Below are positions 1 to 7,670 of a stretch of DNA of 13,118 nucleotides, piece by piece (the first letter of the stretch is position 1; the number at the start of each line of letters is the position of its first letter). The notes under the pieces are model-generated. The model made no database searches and was not told the DNA's origin. It was given only the letters and a program-made list of their open reading frames with translations. The stretch covers positions 1-13,118 of the forward strand of contig CAIUGQ010000278.1 of NCBI GenBank assembly GCA_903898725.1, written 5' to 3'. This DNA is from an uncultured Burkholderiales bacterium (lineage in GTDB: Bacteria; Pseudomonadota; Gammaproteobacteria; Burkholderiales; Burkholderiaceae_E). Both the position numbers and the translations under genes were made by a program.

Positions 1-2908
1 CGAGCTCGATCCAGGAGTCGCCGTCGGCGCCCCGGGCGCCGAAGAGCGAACGCCACACCTCGACCGCGAAGCGGCCGGTCCAGCCGCGGACCCCGTCGAG
101 CACCGCGAAGGTGCCGGTCTGCAGCGTGTTCTCCTCGAAGCCGCCGTTCTCCAGCAGGTTGCCGCAGGCACGGTCGGCGGTGCGCCCGCGCAGCGAATCG
201 TGGGTGCCGTCGACGTCCTGGTCCATGCCGATGCGCCGCTCGGTGCCGCTGCGCACCGCGGTGTAGGTGATCGGCTGCTCCGTCGAGGCCTGCGCCCGCA
301 GCGCGTCGAACGAGACGGTCTCGTAGGCGCGGTCGGTCCAGAAGGTACCGTTGCCGACATACGCGAAGCCCTTGCGCTGGCCGCCCACGCAGGCGTGGGC
401 CACCAGGCCGACCGCGCCCCGATCGGCGAGCGTGCGCAGGTCGGCGAGCAGCGCGGGGGCCGTCGCGCCCGAGCGCAGCGTGATCTGGCGTCCGACGGCG
501 GCGTGCGCATCGACCGCGACGGTGTGGGCGTCCAGTCCGAACGGCACGTACGGGAACGAGCCGTTGAACGAGTACATGAACGCCATCATGTTGTTGCTGC
601 GGGTGCGGTTGTGCGACGAGTCGTAGGTGCCGTCCTGCTGGAACCCGAAGCCCGCGGAGCTGCCGGTCGGATCGTCGAACCACAGCCCGTCGCGCTTGTA
701 GAAGTTCTGCCAGCGCGGCGCGGTGAGCACGATGCCTTCACCCGAGAACTGCGGGCGGTCGGAGTGGAAGACCGCGCCGCGGCCGGTGTGGCCGAGGTGG
801 CAGCTTCGGCAGCGCTGCTCGAACTCGCGCGCGCCGGCCTCGGCGTCGCCGGTGCGCAGCGTCTCGCCGCGCGGGCCGGGGATGTCCACCCGGTTCGAGT
901 ACGAGTTGTCGAGGTTGCGGTACGGGTTGGGCGGCGTGCGCAGGGTCGCGAGGTAGGTGCGCATCGTCGCCATCTCGGCCGCGCTGGCGGGGGCGTCGGC
1001 ACCCTGCAGGTCCCGGAACGCGCCGGCGAAGTGCGAGAGGTCCGCCTTGTCGCCGCGCCAGTGCAGCAGCGCGCTCTGCATGGTGTCGACCAGGGTCTGC
1101 GTCAGCAGCGGCCCCTTCATCGGATGGTGGCGGACGGTGCGTCCGTTCACGTCGGTGGCGGCGATCATCTCGCCGGCCGGATTGCCGAGGTCCCAGGCGA
1201 GGCGGTCGGTCTTGCCGTCGACGTGGCACGAGGCGCACGACACGTGGCCGGTGCCCGAGGTCCGATGGGTGTCGTAGAGCAGCGGACGGCCGGCGCGCAC
1301 CTCGGGCGGCGTCGGGTCGAACGACAGCTCGAAGCGGCCGGTCACGCGCTCGGTGCCGAGGTCGACGATCGAGACCGACGCGTCGAAGCGGTTCAGCACG
1401 AATGCGCGCTGCGAGACCTCCTGCAGCACCACGCCGGTCGGGCCCTGCCCGACCTCGATCGTCGGCGTGCGGCCCGCGCGACGGCCCTGGGCGTCGATCA
1501 CCACCAGGTTGTTCGAGCCCATGCCGGTCACGTAGGCACGGGTGCCCGCCGCGTTCCACGCGATGCCGCGCGGGTCGCCGATCGAGCGCTCGCGTTCCGC
1601 GCGCGGCACGCGGGCGGTCGTGTAGTCGAGGTGCGGGTTCAGGTCGTCGGTCGAGGTGGCGCCGCGCGCATCGACCTGGCCGAGCTGCACGCGCAGGAAG
1701 CGGCCGTTGAGCTTCGGCTCGTAGCGGATCTCGTTGAGCGCATCGGTGCCGACCATCGAGACCGCGCCGTTCGCCGGGTTCACCGCGAGCGCCATCACGA
1801 TGTTGAGCATGCCGCCGCGGTAGCTCACCTGGCGGGTGGCGGTGTCGATCATCGCGAGGTCGCGGTCGACCAGGTCCCAGCCCTGCACGCGGCTGCGGGT
1901 GTTGCCGCCGACCGCCGCGGGGCCGCCGGTGACCATCGCGCGCCAGTTGCGGCCGTTGTCGTCGAGCCAGTCGCCGGCAGCGGTGCGGCGCACGATCAGG
2001 CTCGTGCCGGGCGGCGGCGGGTCGTTGGCGGGGTTCAGCGGCGGATCGAAGGCCGTGGCGTTGCGCGCGTTCGGCGGCGGATTCACGCCACCGTAGGGGC
2101 CGGCCGGATGGCGCACGATGTTCGGCTCGACGCCGCTGTTCTTGGCCGACAGCGCGATGGTGCCGTTGCCCGACTCGAAGATGCCGAGGTAGACGGTGCG
2201 GCCGTCGCGGCTCGTCGCGAGCGCGCGGGGCTGCTGCCCCAGGATCGGCAGGCGCGCGATCGGCGCCGAGGTCGCGGCCGGGTCGAACACCAGCAGCGTG
2301 CGCGCCTGGGCGCAGGACACGTAGGCGCGGCGCGGCGAGCCCGCGAACACGACGTCGGCCGGCTCGTCGTCGGTCGCGATCGTCGACACCACGGTGCCGC
2401 GCTCGAGGTCGACCACGCTGATGCTGTCGGACAGGTGGTTCACCACCCAGGCCTCGGTGTTCGAGGCGGCCCGCACCGTGACCGGGTCGAGACCCACGTT
2501 GACGACCGTCGAGCGTGCGACGCGGCCCGCGGCGACGTCGAAGATCTCGAGCGTGCCCGCGGCGGTGTTCGCCACCAGCAGCCGCTTGCCGTCCGGCGTG
2601 AGGTCCATCGGATGCACGTGCGGCGACTCGAAGTTGCTGAACGCCGCGCCGCTCGCGCCGGCGCCGCGCAGCGCCTTCGTCGACGGCGCGCCCGCGGCGT
2701 CCGCCGCCGGATCCGCTGCCAGCACGTCGGTGATCGAGGTGCCGGACGCGATGTCCGCCGCCTTGCCTTCGAGCGGCTCGACGCCGTCCGCGCCGCAGCC
2801 GCCGAGCACCACGGCTGCGGCGAGCAGGACCGGGCTCAGCGAACGGCGGGCCAGGCGGGTGCAGGCGGTGAGCGGGGTGACCGACGGGGTGACGGGCGAA
2901 AGCGGCAT
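1..2908 (-). CDS. Beta-propeller / di-haem cytochrome lipoprotein (MauG/CCP-like), 3' part beyond window
   Basis: Exported redox lipoprotein, open for 969 codons with no stop before the window edge. The ATG at 2908 follows an AGGA ribosome site with a 7-nt gap. Residues 1-38 form a lipoprotein signal (RR, hydrophobic stretch, then LGGC with Cys38); the +2 residue is Gly, which suggests the outer membrane. Residues of roughly 80-520 repeat the YVTN-propeller pattern (TPDGKRLLVAN, DSISVVDLERG, GTRAYVTGMGSNNLVVID). Two haem c sites follow: CASCH (Cys558, Cys561, His562) and CRSCH (Cys700, Cys703, His704), about 142 residues apart, as in di-haem cytochrome c peroxidase/MauG proteins. Near residue 895 is an Asp-rich DQDVDG motif of calcium-binding type. 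From about 919, NGGFEE, GWTG and DSWIEL resemble DUF642/choice-of-anchor carbohydrate-binding domains. The substrate is unknown. The architecture is well supported; peroxidase or MauG-like activity is inferred. Confidence 0.85.
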   Translation of the reverse strand, partial: MPLSPVTPSVTPLTACTRLARRSLSPVLLAAAVVLGGCGADGVEPLEGKAADIASGTSITDVLAADPAADAAGAPSTKALRGAGASGAAFSNFESPHVHPMDLTPDGKRLLVANTAAGTLEIFDVAAGRVARSTVVNVGLDPVTVRAASNTEAWVVNHLSDSISVVDLERGTVVSTIATDDEPADVVFAGSPRRAYVSCAQARTLLVFDPAATSAPIARLPILGQQPRALATSRDGRTVYLGIFESGNGTIALSAKNSGVEPNIVRHPAGPYGGVNPPPNARNATAFDPPLNPANDPPPPGTSLIVRRTAAGDWLDDNGRNWRAMVTGGPAAVGGNTRSRVQGWDLVDRDLAMIDTATRQVSYRGGMLNIVMALAVNPANGAVSMVGTDALNEIRYEPKLNGRFLRVQLGQVDARGATSTDDLNPHLDYTTARVPRAERERSIGDPRGIAWNAAGTRAYVTGMGSNNLVVIDAQGRRAGRTPTIEVGQGPTGVVLQEVSQRAFVLNRFDASVSIVDLGTERVTGRFELSFDPTPPEVRAGRPLLYDTHRTSGTGHVSCASCHVDGKTDRLAWDLGNPAGEMIAATDVNGRTVRHHPMKGPLLTQTLVDTMQSALLHWRGDKADLSHFAGAFRDLQGADAPASAAEMATMRTYLATLRTPPNPYRNLDNSYSNRVDIPGPRGETLRTGDAEAGAREFEQRCRSCHLGHTGRGAVFHSDRPQFSGEGIVLTAPRWQNFYKRDGLWFDDPTGSSAGFGFQQDGTYDSSHNRTRSNNMMAFMYSFNGSFPYVPFGLDAHTVAVDAHAAVGRQITLRSGATAPALLADLRTLADRGAVGLVAHACVGGQRKGFAYVGNGTFWTDRAYETVSFDALRAQASTEQPITYTAVRSGTERRIGMDQDVDGTHDSLRGRTADRACGNLLENGGFEENTLQTGTFAVLDGVRGWTGRFAVEVWRSLFGARGADGDSWIEL

Positions 2909-3094
2909 CGGGGGGTCCTGAGTCGCGCGGTGCGATGGAACCCGTGATTCTGCGAAGCCGGCCCGGCTCGACGTGTGACGAAGTCCCGGCTGACCCGGGC
3001 GTTCCCGCCCTGTCGTGACATCGTTCTCGGTCGTGCCCTGCGCGGGGTGGCGTGCGCCGACGTCTTTGCTGCGGACCTCGATCGGATGCCTGCG

Positions 3095-3883
3095 TCAGCC
3101 TGTGGTGCGGGTGGCCCAAAGAGGGTCGACCGACAGGGGGTCGCGCGACAGCGGGTCGACCCACAGCGGGTCGGCCCAGTCCATCGGGAAGTCGTGCAGC
3201 GCGCGCGCGAGCTGCGCCTGCCACCATGCGTGGGCGACGACCAGGTCGCCGGCCGACAGGCGGGTCTGCCTGAAGGCCGAGCCCGATGCCGACGGCCTGC
3301 CGTCGTCGATCACGACATCGATCGGGAAGTCCACGTCGACGACGCTCTCCCGGGTCGCATCGAACGCCAGGTAGCCGAGCGCGAGCGCCTTGCGCAGCGG
3401 GGTGTCGTACCGGAGCAGGCGGTCGAGCAGCGGCTTGCCGTAGGCGCTGCGGCCGATGATGAAGTAGGGCGAGTCGACCGTCGCGTTGACCCAGTTGCAC
3501 TCGGGGAAGACCTGGATCAGCTCGGGCCCGGCGTCGCCCGACAGGGTCCCGCCGATGATCGCGTGCAGGTTGAACGTCAGGCCGCCGGCCGCGAGCGACG
3601 CCTCGTCCTCGAGCCGGGCCTGCCGCAGCTCGTCGCCGAACGCGGAGGCGAGCTGATGCAGGCGGGTGAACGGCTGCGGCATCGCCGCGATGCGGTCCTC
3701 GAGCCGGCTGGCCGCCTTGTCGCGCACCGATCGCAGGCCGGAGGTCATCAGGAACGCGCGGCGGTCCCCGATGCGGATCATCGACAGCTTCGCCTTGCTC
3801 GACGACTGCTCGCCGCGGACGATCTGCGTGTCGGCGAGGGCGATCAGGCCGGTGTCGACGCGTATCCCGATGCAGAAGGTCAT
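3095..3883 (-). CDS. Anbu-type proteasome-like peptidase (HslV-related)
   Basis: A 262-residue cytoplasmic protein of the ancestral beta-subunit (Anbu, COG3484) family, relatives of HslV and 20S proteasome beta subunits that use an N-terminal threonine as nucleophile. It begins MTFCIGIRVD; removal of Met would expose Thr2, so this ATG is convincing, and GGGAG lies 9 nt upstream. LADTQ holds the expected catalytic Asp18, and Lys32 in SSSKAKL is the probable active-site lysine. SGLRSVRDK, IIGG and SPYFIIGRSAYGKPLLDR match the family core. The C-terminus (residues 237-256) is a tail of four pentapeptides (ADPLW, VDPLS, RDPLS, VDPLW) that I do not know from the family. Anbu genes usually sit with alpha-E, ATP-grasp and transglutaminase-like genes; none is present here. 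It is divergent from the c4-like gene and 186 bp upstream of the cytochrome lipoprotein. The family call is strong; the substrate is unknown. Confidence 0.88.
   Translation of the reverse strand: MTFCIGIRVDTGLIALADTQIVRGEQSSSKAKLSMIRIGDRRAFLMTSGLRSVRDKAASRLEDRIAAMPQPFTRLHQLASAFGDELRQARLEDEASLAAGGLTFNLHAIIGGTLSGDAGPELIQVFPECNWVNATVDSPYFIIGRSAYGKPLLDRLLRYDTPLRKALALGYLAFDATRESVVDVDFPIDVVIDDGRPSASGSAFRQTRLSAGDLVVAHAWWQAQLARALHDFPMDWADPLWVDPLSRDPLSVDPLWATRTTG
3116..3175 (-). repeat. Four 15-bp tandem repeats inside the Anbu gene
   Basis: Four in-frame 15-bp units lie end to end (3116-3130, 3131-3145, 3146-3160, 3161-3175). On the minus strand they encode, in order, ADPLW, VDPLS, RDPLS and VDPLW. 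Each contains GACCC followed by a leucine codon, with a few third-base and first-codon differences. The array ends 18 bp before the stop codon. Being a multiple of three, gain or loss of a unit would change only the tail length. Confidence 0.85.
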
Positions 3884-3975
3884 GCGGTCTGGCTCCCGGG
3901 TCGCTCAGGCTTCAGCAAGAAGCAGGCCCGGCCGGCACGGCGTGGGCATGGCGCGGGCCAGTCTCGGGGCGCGCC

Positions 3976-3981
3976 TATACT
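3976..3981 (+). promoter_or_regulatory. Possible -10 box upstream of the cytochrome pair
   Basis: TATACT matches five of six bases of the sigma-70 -10 consensus and stands out in a GC-rich spacer (3884-4069) between the divergent Anbu and c4-like genes. No convincing -35 box lies 16-18 bp upstream. It would give a short leader to the cytochrome gene. This is a weak prediction; nothing else stands out in this spacer. Confidence 0.25.
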
Positions 3982-4069
3982 CGCCAGCCCATGCGCCACG
4001 CGCGCCGCCGCGCCTCGCGTGATGCCCGCACCCTCACCCACGACTTCATCCGCCACACCCCCCGCCGAC

Positions 4070-4789
4070 ATGCCGCCCGCCGCGCCGTTCCGGACCGTCG
4101 CCCTGCGCGTCGGCCTGCTCGCCGCGCTGCTCGTCGCGCTGGCCGGCGCTGCGTCGGCCGCGCCGCCGCCCGACACGCTCGAGGCGCGCCTGCTCGCCTG
4201 TACCGGCTGCCACGGTGACCAGGGCCGCGCGACCGCCGACGGCTACTACCCGCGGATCGCGGGCAAGCCCGCCGGGTACCTGGCCAACCAGCTCATCAAC
4301 TTCCGGGACGGGCGGCGTGCCGTGCCCTCGATGACCTGGGTGGTCGGGCATCTGTCCGACGACTACCTGCGCGAGATCGCCGTCCATTTCGCCGAACGCC
4401 ATCCGCCGTACCCGCCGCCCGCGCCGCCCGCGGTGCCGCCCGAGGTGCTCGAACGCGGGCGCAGGCTGGTCCTCGACGGCGATCCGTCGCGGGACCTGCC
4501 GGCCTGCACCGCGTGTCATGGCCCGGCGCTGCTCGGCGCGCAGCCGGCGCTGCCCGGTCTGCTCGGCCTGCCGCGCGACTACCTGAACGCGCAGTTCGGC
4601 GCCTGGCTGAACGGCACGCGACGTGCGATGGCCCCCGACTGCATGGCGACCATCGCACGCCGCCTGCCGCCGAACGACATCGCGGCAGTCACCGCCTGGC
4701 TCGCCGCGCAGCCCGTGGCGGCACAGGCACGCCCCGCCGCGGCCCCGCCGGCGACGCTGCCGCTCGACTGCGGCGGACTCGGCCGATGA
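4070..4789 (+). CDS. Di-haem c-type cytochrome, cytochrome c4-like
   Basis: A 239-residue exported electron carrier. From the ATG at 4070 the N-terminus is a clean Sec signal (FRTVALR, then a Leu/Ala core ending AGAASA), with cleavage expected near residue 30. Two cytochrome c domains follow, each with one haem site: CTGCH (Cys44, Cys47, His48) and CTACH (Cys146, Cys149, His150). YYPRIAGKPAGYLANQL and ALPGLLGLPRDYLNAQF are the matching cytochrome c4-type segments, and MTW and MAP supply candidate Met axial ligands. A Pro-rich hinge (YPPPAPPAVPPE) joins the domains. An in-frame ATG at 4022 (preceded directly by GTG) would add 16 residues to the n-region; neither start has a clear ribosome site. 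The stop overlaps the next start as ATGA, so the two cytochromes are probably co-translated. Probable role: passing electrons between a periplasmic dehydrogenase and an oxidase. Confidence 0.87.
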   Translation: MPPAAPFRTVALRVGLLAALLVALAGAASAAPPPDTLEARLLACTGCHGDQGRATADGYYPRIAGKPAGYLANQLINFRDGRRAVPSMTWVVGHLSDDYLREIAVHFAERHPPYPPPAPPAVPPEVLERGRRLVLDGDPSRDLPACTACHGPALLGAQPALPGLLGLPRDYLNAQFGAWLNGTRRAMAPDCMATIARRLPPNDIAAVTAWLAAQPVAAQARPAAAPPATLPLDCGGLGR

Positions 4790-6189
4790 CGTCGCGCGCA
4801 CGACGTTTCGCCGGCCTGCTGCTGCTGGCGCTCGCCGGGCTGGTGCTCGCGGCACTGCTCGACGGGCGCGGGTCACCGGGCGACAGGGCGACGGACGCGA
4901 CCAGGATCGTCACGGACGTGACGAACCGGGCACCCGCCGCCGATGCAGCGACCCGCGGCCCGGGCGGTCCGGCCCACGGGCCGGCCGTCGTGCCGGCCGT
5001 CGTGCCCGCCGTCGTGCCCGACCCCGCCTCGTCCGACCCGGTCGCGCGCGGCGCCTACCTCGCCCTGGCGGGGAACTGCGCGGGGTGCCACACCGCACGC
5101 GGCGGCCGGCCTTATGCCGGCGGGCGCGGCATCGAGACGCCCTTCGGGACGATCTATGCATCGAACCTGACGCCCGACGTCGAGACCGGCATCGGCGCCT
5201 GGCGTGGCGAGGCGTTCCGCCGCGCGCTGCGCGAGGGCCGCTCGCGCGACGGCCGTGCGCTCTACCCCGCCTTCCCGTACACCGAGTACACGCGGATCTC
5301 GGACGCCGACGCCGACGCGCTGTTCGCCTACCTGCGCAGCCTCGAGCCGGCGCGCGAGCCCACGCCGCCGCATGCGCTCCGGTTCCCGTGGAACCTGCCG
5401 TGGCTGCTCGAAGGCTGGCGGCTGCTGTACTTCCGCCCGGCGCGGTTCGAGCCCGACCCGGCGCGCGACGCGAGCTGGAATCGCGGTGCCTACCTCGTCC
5501 AGGGGCTCGGCCACTGCGGCGCCTGCCACACCGCCCGCAACCTGCTGGGTGGGCAGACCGGCACGCCGCTCGGCGGCGCGGCCACGCCCCTGCGGGGCTG
5601 GCACGTGCCGTCGCTGCTCGACGATCGCGACGGCGGCGTCGCGTCCTGGACGCAGGCCGAGACCGTCGACTGGCTGGCTTCCGGCCTGAACACGCGGGCG
5701 ATCGCCAGCGGCCCGATGGCCCAGGTGGTCGCCAACAGCCTGCAGCACCTCGTGCCGGCCGATCTGGACGCGATGGCGAACTACCTGCGGGCCCTGCCGC
5801 GCGTCGAGCGGACGGCGCGTGCGGCGCGCGCCGAGCTCGCCCCGGGCACGGCGACGCTCGCGCTCGGCGCGCAGCGCTACACCGAACACTGTGCCGACTG
5901 CCATGGCGAGCGCGGCGAGGGCGCACCGCCGCATTGGCCGGCGCTGGCGGGCAACCGCACGCTGACGATGGACTCGCCGGTCAACGCGATCAGCACGGTA
6001 CTGCACGGCGGCTTCCCGCCCGCCACGCGGGCGAACCCTCGGCCCTACGGCATGCCGCCCGCCGGCCCCGTCCTCGACGACACCGAGGCGGCGGCGCTGA
6101 TCAGCTTCCTGCGCAACGCCTGGGGCCACGCCGCCCCAGCCACCCTGGCTCGGGAGGTCAATGCGCTGCGGCCGATCCCGGTCGAGTAG
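4786..6189 (+). CDS. Tri-haem c-type cytochrome, alcohol/gluconate dehydrogenase cytochrome subunit-like
   Basis: A 467-residue periplasmic or membrane-anchored cytochrome. An N-terminal hydrophobic segment (RRFAGLLLLALAGLVLAALL, residues 6-25) has no clear cleavage site and may stay as an anchor. A low-complexity linker follows, including three AVVP repeats (residues 67-78). Three cytochrome c domains carry CAGCH (98-102), CGACH (244-248) and CADCH (369-373). RPYAGGRGIETPFGTIYASNLTPD, YPAFPYTEYTRI and NRGAYLVQGLGHCGACHTARN are hallmarks of the cytochrome subunit of membrane alcohol dehydrogenase (AdhB-like) and gluconate/sorbitol dehydrogenases, which pass electrons from a dehydrogenase to quinone or oxidase. 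No dehydrogenase gene is adjacent; the partner upstream is the c4-like cytochrome (ATGA overlap). The 3' end overlaps the convergent hydrolase gene by 32 bp. The family call is firm, the actual partner unknown. Confidence 0.9.
   Translation: MTSRARRFAGLLLLALAGLVLAALLDGRGSPGDRATDATRIVTDVTNRAPAADAATRGPGGPAHGPAVVPAVVPAVVPDPASSDPVARGAYLALAGNCAGCHTARGGRPYAGGRGIETPFGTIYASNLTPDVETGIGAWRGEAFRRALREGRSRDGRALYPAFPYTEYTRISDADADALFAYLRSLEPAREPTPPHALRFPWNLPWLLEGWRLLYFRPARFEPDPARDASWNRGAYLVQGLGHCGACHTARNLLGGQTGTPLGGAATPLRGWHVPSLLDDRDGGVASWTQAETVDWLASGLNTRAIASGPMAQVVANSLQHLVPADLDAMANYLRALPRVERTARAARAELAPGTATLALGAQRYTEHCADCHGERGEGAPPHWPALAGNRTLTMDSPVNAISTVLHGGFPPATRANPRPYGMPPAGPVLDDTEAAALISFLRNAWGHAAPATLAREVNALRPIPVE
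4984..5019 (+). repeat. Three 12-bp tandem repeats in the cytochrome linker
   Basis: Three consecutive, nearly identical 12-bp units of the form GCCGTCGTGCC(G/C) encode AVVP three times (residues 67-78 of the tri-haem cytochrome). They sit in the disordered stretch between the N-terminal hydrophobic segment and the first haem domain, and probably act only as spacer. Confidence 0.8.
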
Positions 6190-7444
6190 CGGCACGCCCG
6201 AGCCAGCGACGCAGCCGGGAGGCCACCTCCGGGCGGTCGAGCAGGTCCCAGTGGTCCGCCGAGACGATCACCGCCTTGCGGGCACGCGGCACGTCGAGCG
6301 CGAACGCCGGATCGGGGTGGACGCCGAGCGCGCTCGCCAGGGGCACCAGTCCGTCACCGACCCACCGATCCCGGCGACTGCCGACCCGCTCGCCGGTGGT
6401 CGCCGCGACCAGGTAGACCGGCACGCCGGCCGGCAGCGGCGTCGGCACCCGGGTGTCGTGCGCATTGGCGAAGCGGTCGTCGCCGGCATGGTCCTCGTCG
6501 CGCAGCAGACCGTGGCGCAGGTCCGTGATGCCCGCGCTGCGGCCGCGTCCGAGGCGCGCGAGCGGCGCGGCGTACGGGCTCGCGCCCAGCGCGCGGTCGA
6601 CGACATGACCGACGCGCTCGAGCGGCGCGCCATGGTGCGGCGTCCCGAGGCAGACGATCGCCGACAGCGAGGCGGGCCAGCGGTGGCCGGCGACCGACGC
6701 CGCGTGGCAGGCGCTGCGCACGAGCAGCCCGCCCATGCTGTGGCCGATGAGGGCCAGGGCGTCGACCGGCACCGGCCAGCGCGCGAGCAGGTCCTCGAGC
6801 AGCGCATCGAGCGCATGCCCGTTGGCGGCGACGTGCAGGCCCGAGTTGTAGTGCAGGTGCAGCGTCGTCCAGCCGGCCGACTCGGCGAGCATCGCGCCGT
6901 GGTCATGACCGTGACGTCGCCACTGCAGGTCACTCATGCACAGGCCGTGGACCATCACCAGCAGCCGGCGGCCGTCGCCGCGGCCCGGCGCCGGGCCCGC
7001 GGCGGGATCGATCACGCGCCCGTCGACCCGCAGCGTCATCGGGATGGCGAGCGGGTTGCCGGTGGCCGCGAGGTGGTCGCCCCAGACGCCGTTGAGCGCG
7101 GCCAGCAAGGCCTCGCGGCGCGGCGAGGGCGCGCCCTCGTGCCGATCGGGTGCGGCCAGGGTGTCCAGGCCGCCCAGGACCGTGTCGAGTCCGGTGCCGA
7201 CGATCCGCGTGGTCCCGCGCACCGTCCGGTAGATCCAGCCGGTGAGTCCGCGCGTGCGCGCCGGTCCGGCCGGCCCGATCGGCCACGACGGCCGGACGAT
7301 GGCGGCGTGCATGCCCTCGACGACATCGGTCACGCCGCCCAGGGCATCGATGCCGAGCCGGGCGAGGCCACGCAGGTCGGCTGCGCGCAGCAGGGGGCCG
7401 GCCTCGGGAAGGGGGGCGGCATCGACGGGCGTCAGGTCGGTCAA
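6158..7444 (-). CDS. Alpha/beta-hydrolase, PGAP1/lipase-like
   Basis: A serine hydrolase of up to 428 residues, probably acting on an ester or lipid. The fold signature is complete: LLVMVHGLCMSD (oxyanion-hole HG at 166-167), GHSMGG with nucleophile Ser236, CLGTPHHGAPLERVG typical of lipase/PGAP1-like proteins, acid Asp364 in VGDGLVP and His398 in SADHWDLL. The N-terminal 130 residues (DVVEGMHAAIV, GLTGWIYRTVRGTTRIVG, ALNGVWGDHLAATGNPLAIPM) form an extra region I believe is shared by related proteobacterial proteins. No signal peptide is seen, so it is probably cytoplasmic. The start is uncertain: the longest frame begins with TTG at 7444 and has only a poor ribosome site; an internal GTG (residue 38) and ATG (residue 45) are alternatives. 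Its 3' end overlaps the convergent tri-haem cytochrome gene. Confidence 0.83.
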   Translation of the reverse strand: MTDLTPVDAAPLPEAGPLLRAADLRGLARLGIDALGGVTDVVEGMHAAIVRPSWPIGPAGPARTRGLTGWIYRTVRGTTRIVGTGLDTVLGGLDTLAAPDRHEGAPSPRREALLAALNGVWGDHLAATGNPLAIPMTLRVDGRVIDPAAGPAPGRGDGRRLLVMVHGLCMSDLQWRRHGHDHGAMLAESAGWTTLHLHYNSGLHVAANGHALDALLEDLLARWPVPVDALALIGHSMGGLLVRSACHAASVAGHRWPASLSAIVCLGTPHHGAPLERVGHVVDRALGASPYAAPLARLGRGRSAGITDLRHGLLRDEDHAGDDRFANAHDTRVPTPLPAGVPVYLVAATTGERVGSRRDRWVGDGLVPLASALGVHPDPAFALDVPRARKAVIVSADHWDLLDRPEVASRLRRWLGRAATRPGSAAAH

Positions 7445-7594
7445 GGTCGGCGGCTCGTGCTGGACGGGGACCCACCGTGCACCGCCCGCACCGAGACTGG
7501 CAAGCTCGGGCGTGGAGCGCAGCCTCTAGATCCGGCCGCACACCCTGCGACGCCGATGACCGCGGACGCCCCGTCGGCCGCGGTGCAGGCGGCG

Positions 7595-7622
7595 TTGACA
7601 CCGTCGAAAGCCGGTCGATACC
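7595..7622 (+). promoter_or_regulatory. Putative sigma-70 promoter for the SBP-DUF2855 unit
   Basis: A perfect -35 hexamer, TTGACA (7595-7600), is followed after 16 bp by GATACC (7617-7622), a poor but possible -10 box. Transcription would start near 7629, about 50 nt before the GTG of the substrate-binding protein, leaving room for its strong ribosome site. The rest of the spacer 7445-7678, between this unit and the divergent hydrolase, shows nothing else I recognise. Confidence 0.4.
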
Positions 7623-7664
7623 ATGGCCCGAACCCGGTCGAGACGGTCCGGATCATCGGGAACC

Positions 7665-7670
7665 GAGGAG
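7665..7670 (+). promoter_or_regulatory. Strong ribosome binding site deciding a GTG start
   Basis: GAGGAG lies 8 nt before the GTG at 7679. It is the best Shine-Dalgarno in the window and fixes the start of the substrate-binding protein, ruling against the longer in-frame reading from 7557. Confidence 0.75.

Noticed and set aside
200..2947. A 915-codon open frame on the plus strand opposite the cytochrome lipoprotein gene
   Set aside because: It is rich in Arg, Val, Ala and His with no recognisable domain, and arises from the GC-rich third positions of the true minus-strand gene, which has propeller repeats and haem motifs.
2956..2999. Small GC stems between the Anbu and cytochrome lipoprotein genes as a terminator
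   Set aside because: Stems are only 5-6 bp with short loops and no T-run, which is expected by chance in sequence this GC-rich. I see nothing else in the 186-bp spacer beyond the ribosome site.
3116..3175. The 15-bp tandem repeat as a CRISPR or regulatory iteron array
   Set aside because: The units are directly adjacent without spacers, in frame, and lie inside a coding region encoding a regular peptide repeat.
738..3500. A 920-codon minus-strand frame crossing two genes
   Set aside because: It is Arg/Pro/Gly-rich, shows no motif, and is offset from both the Anbu and the cytochrome lipoprotein reading frames.
3991..4218. ATG just after the TATACT box, as a leaderless small gene
   Set aside because: It reads an Arg-rich 75-residue peptide out of frame with the cytochrome and lacks any known feature; the cytochrome frame carries a proper signal peptide and haem motifs.
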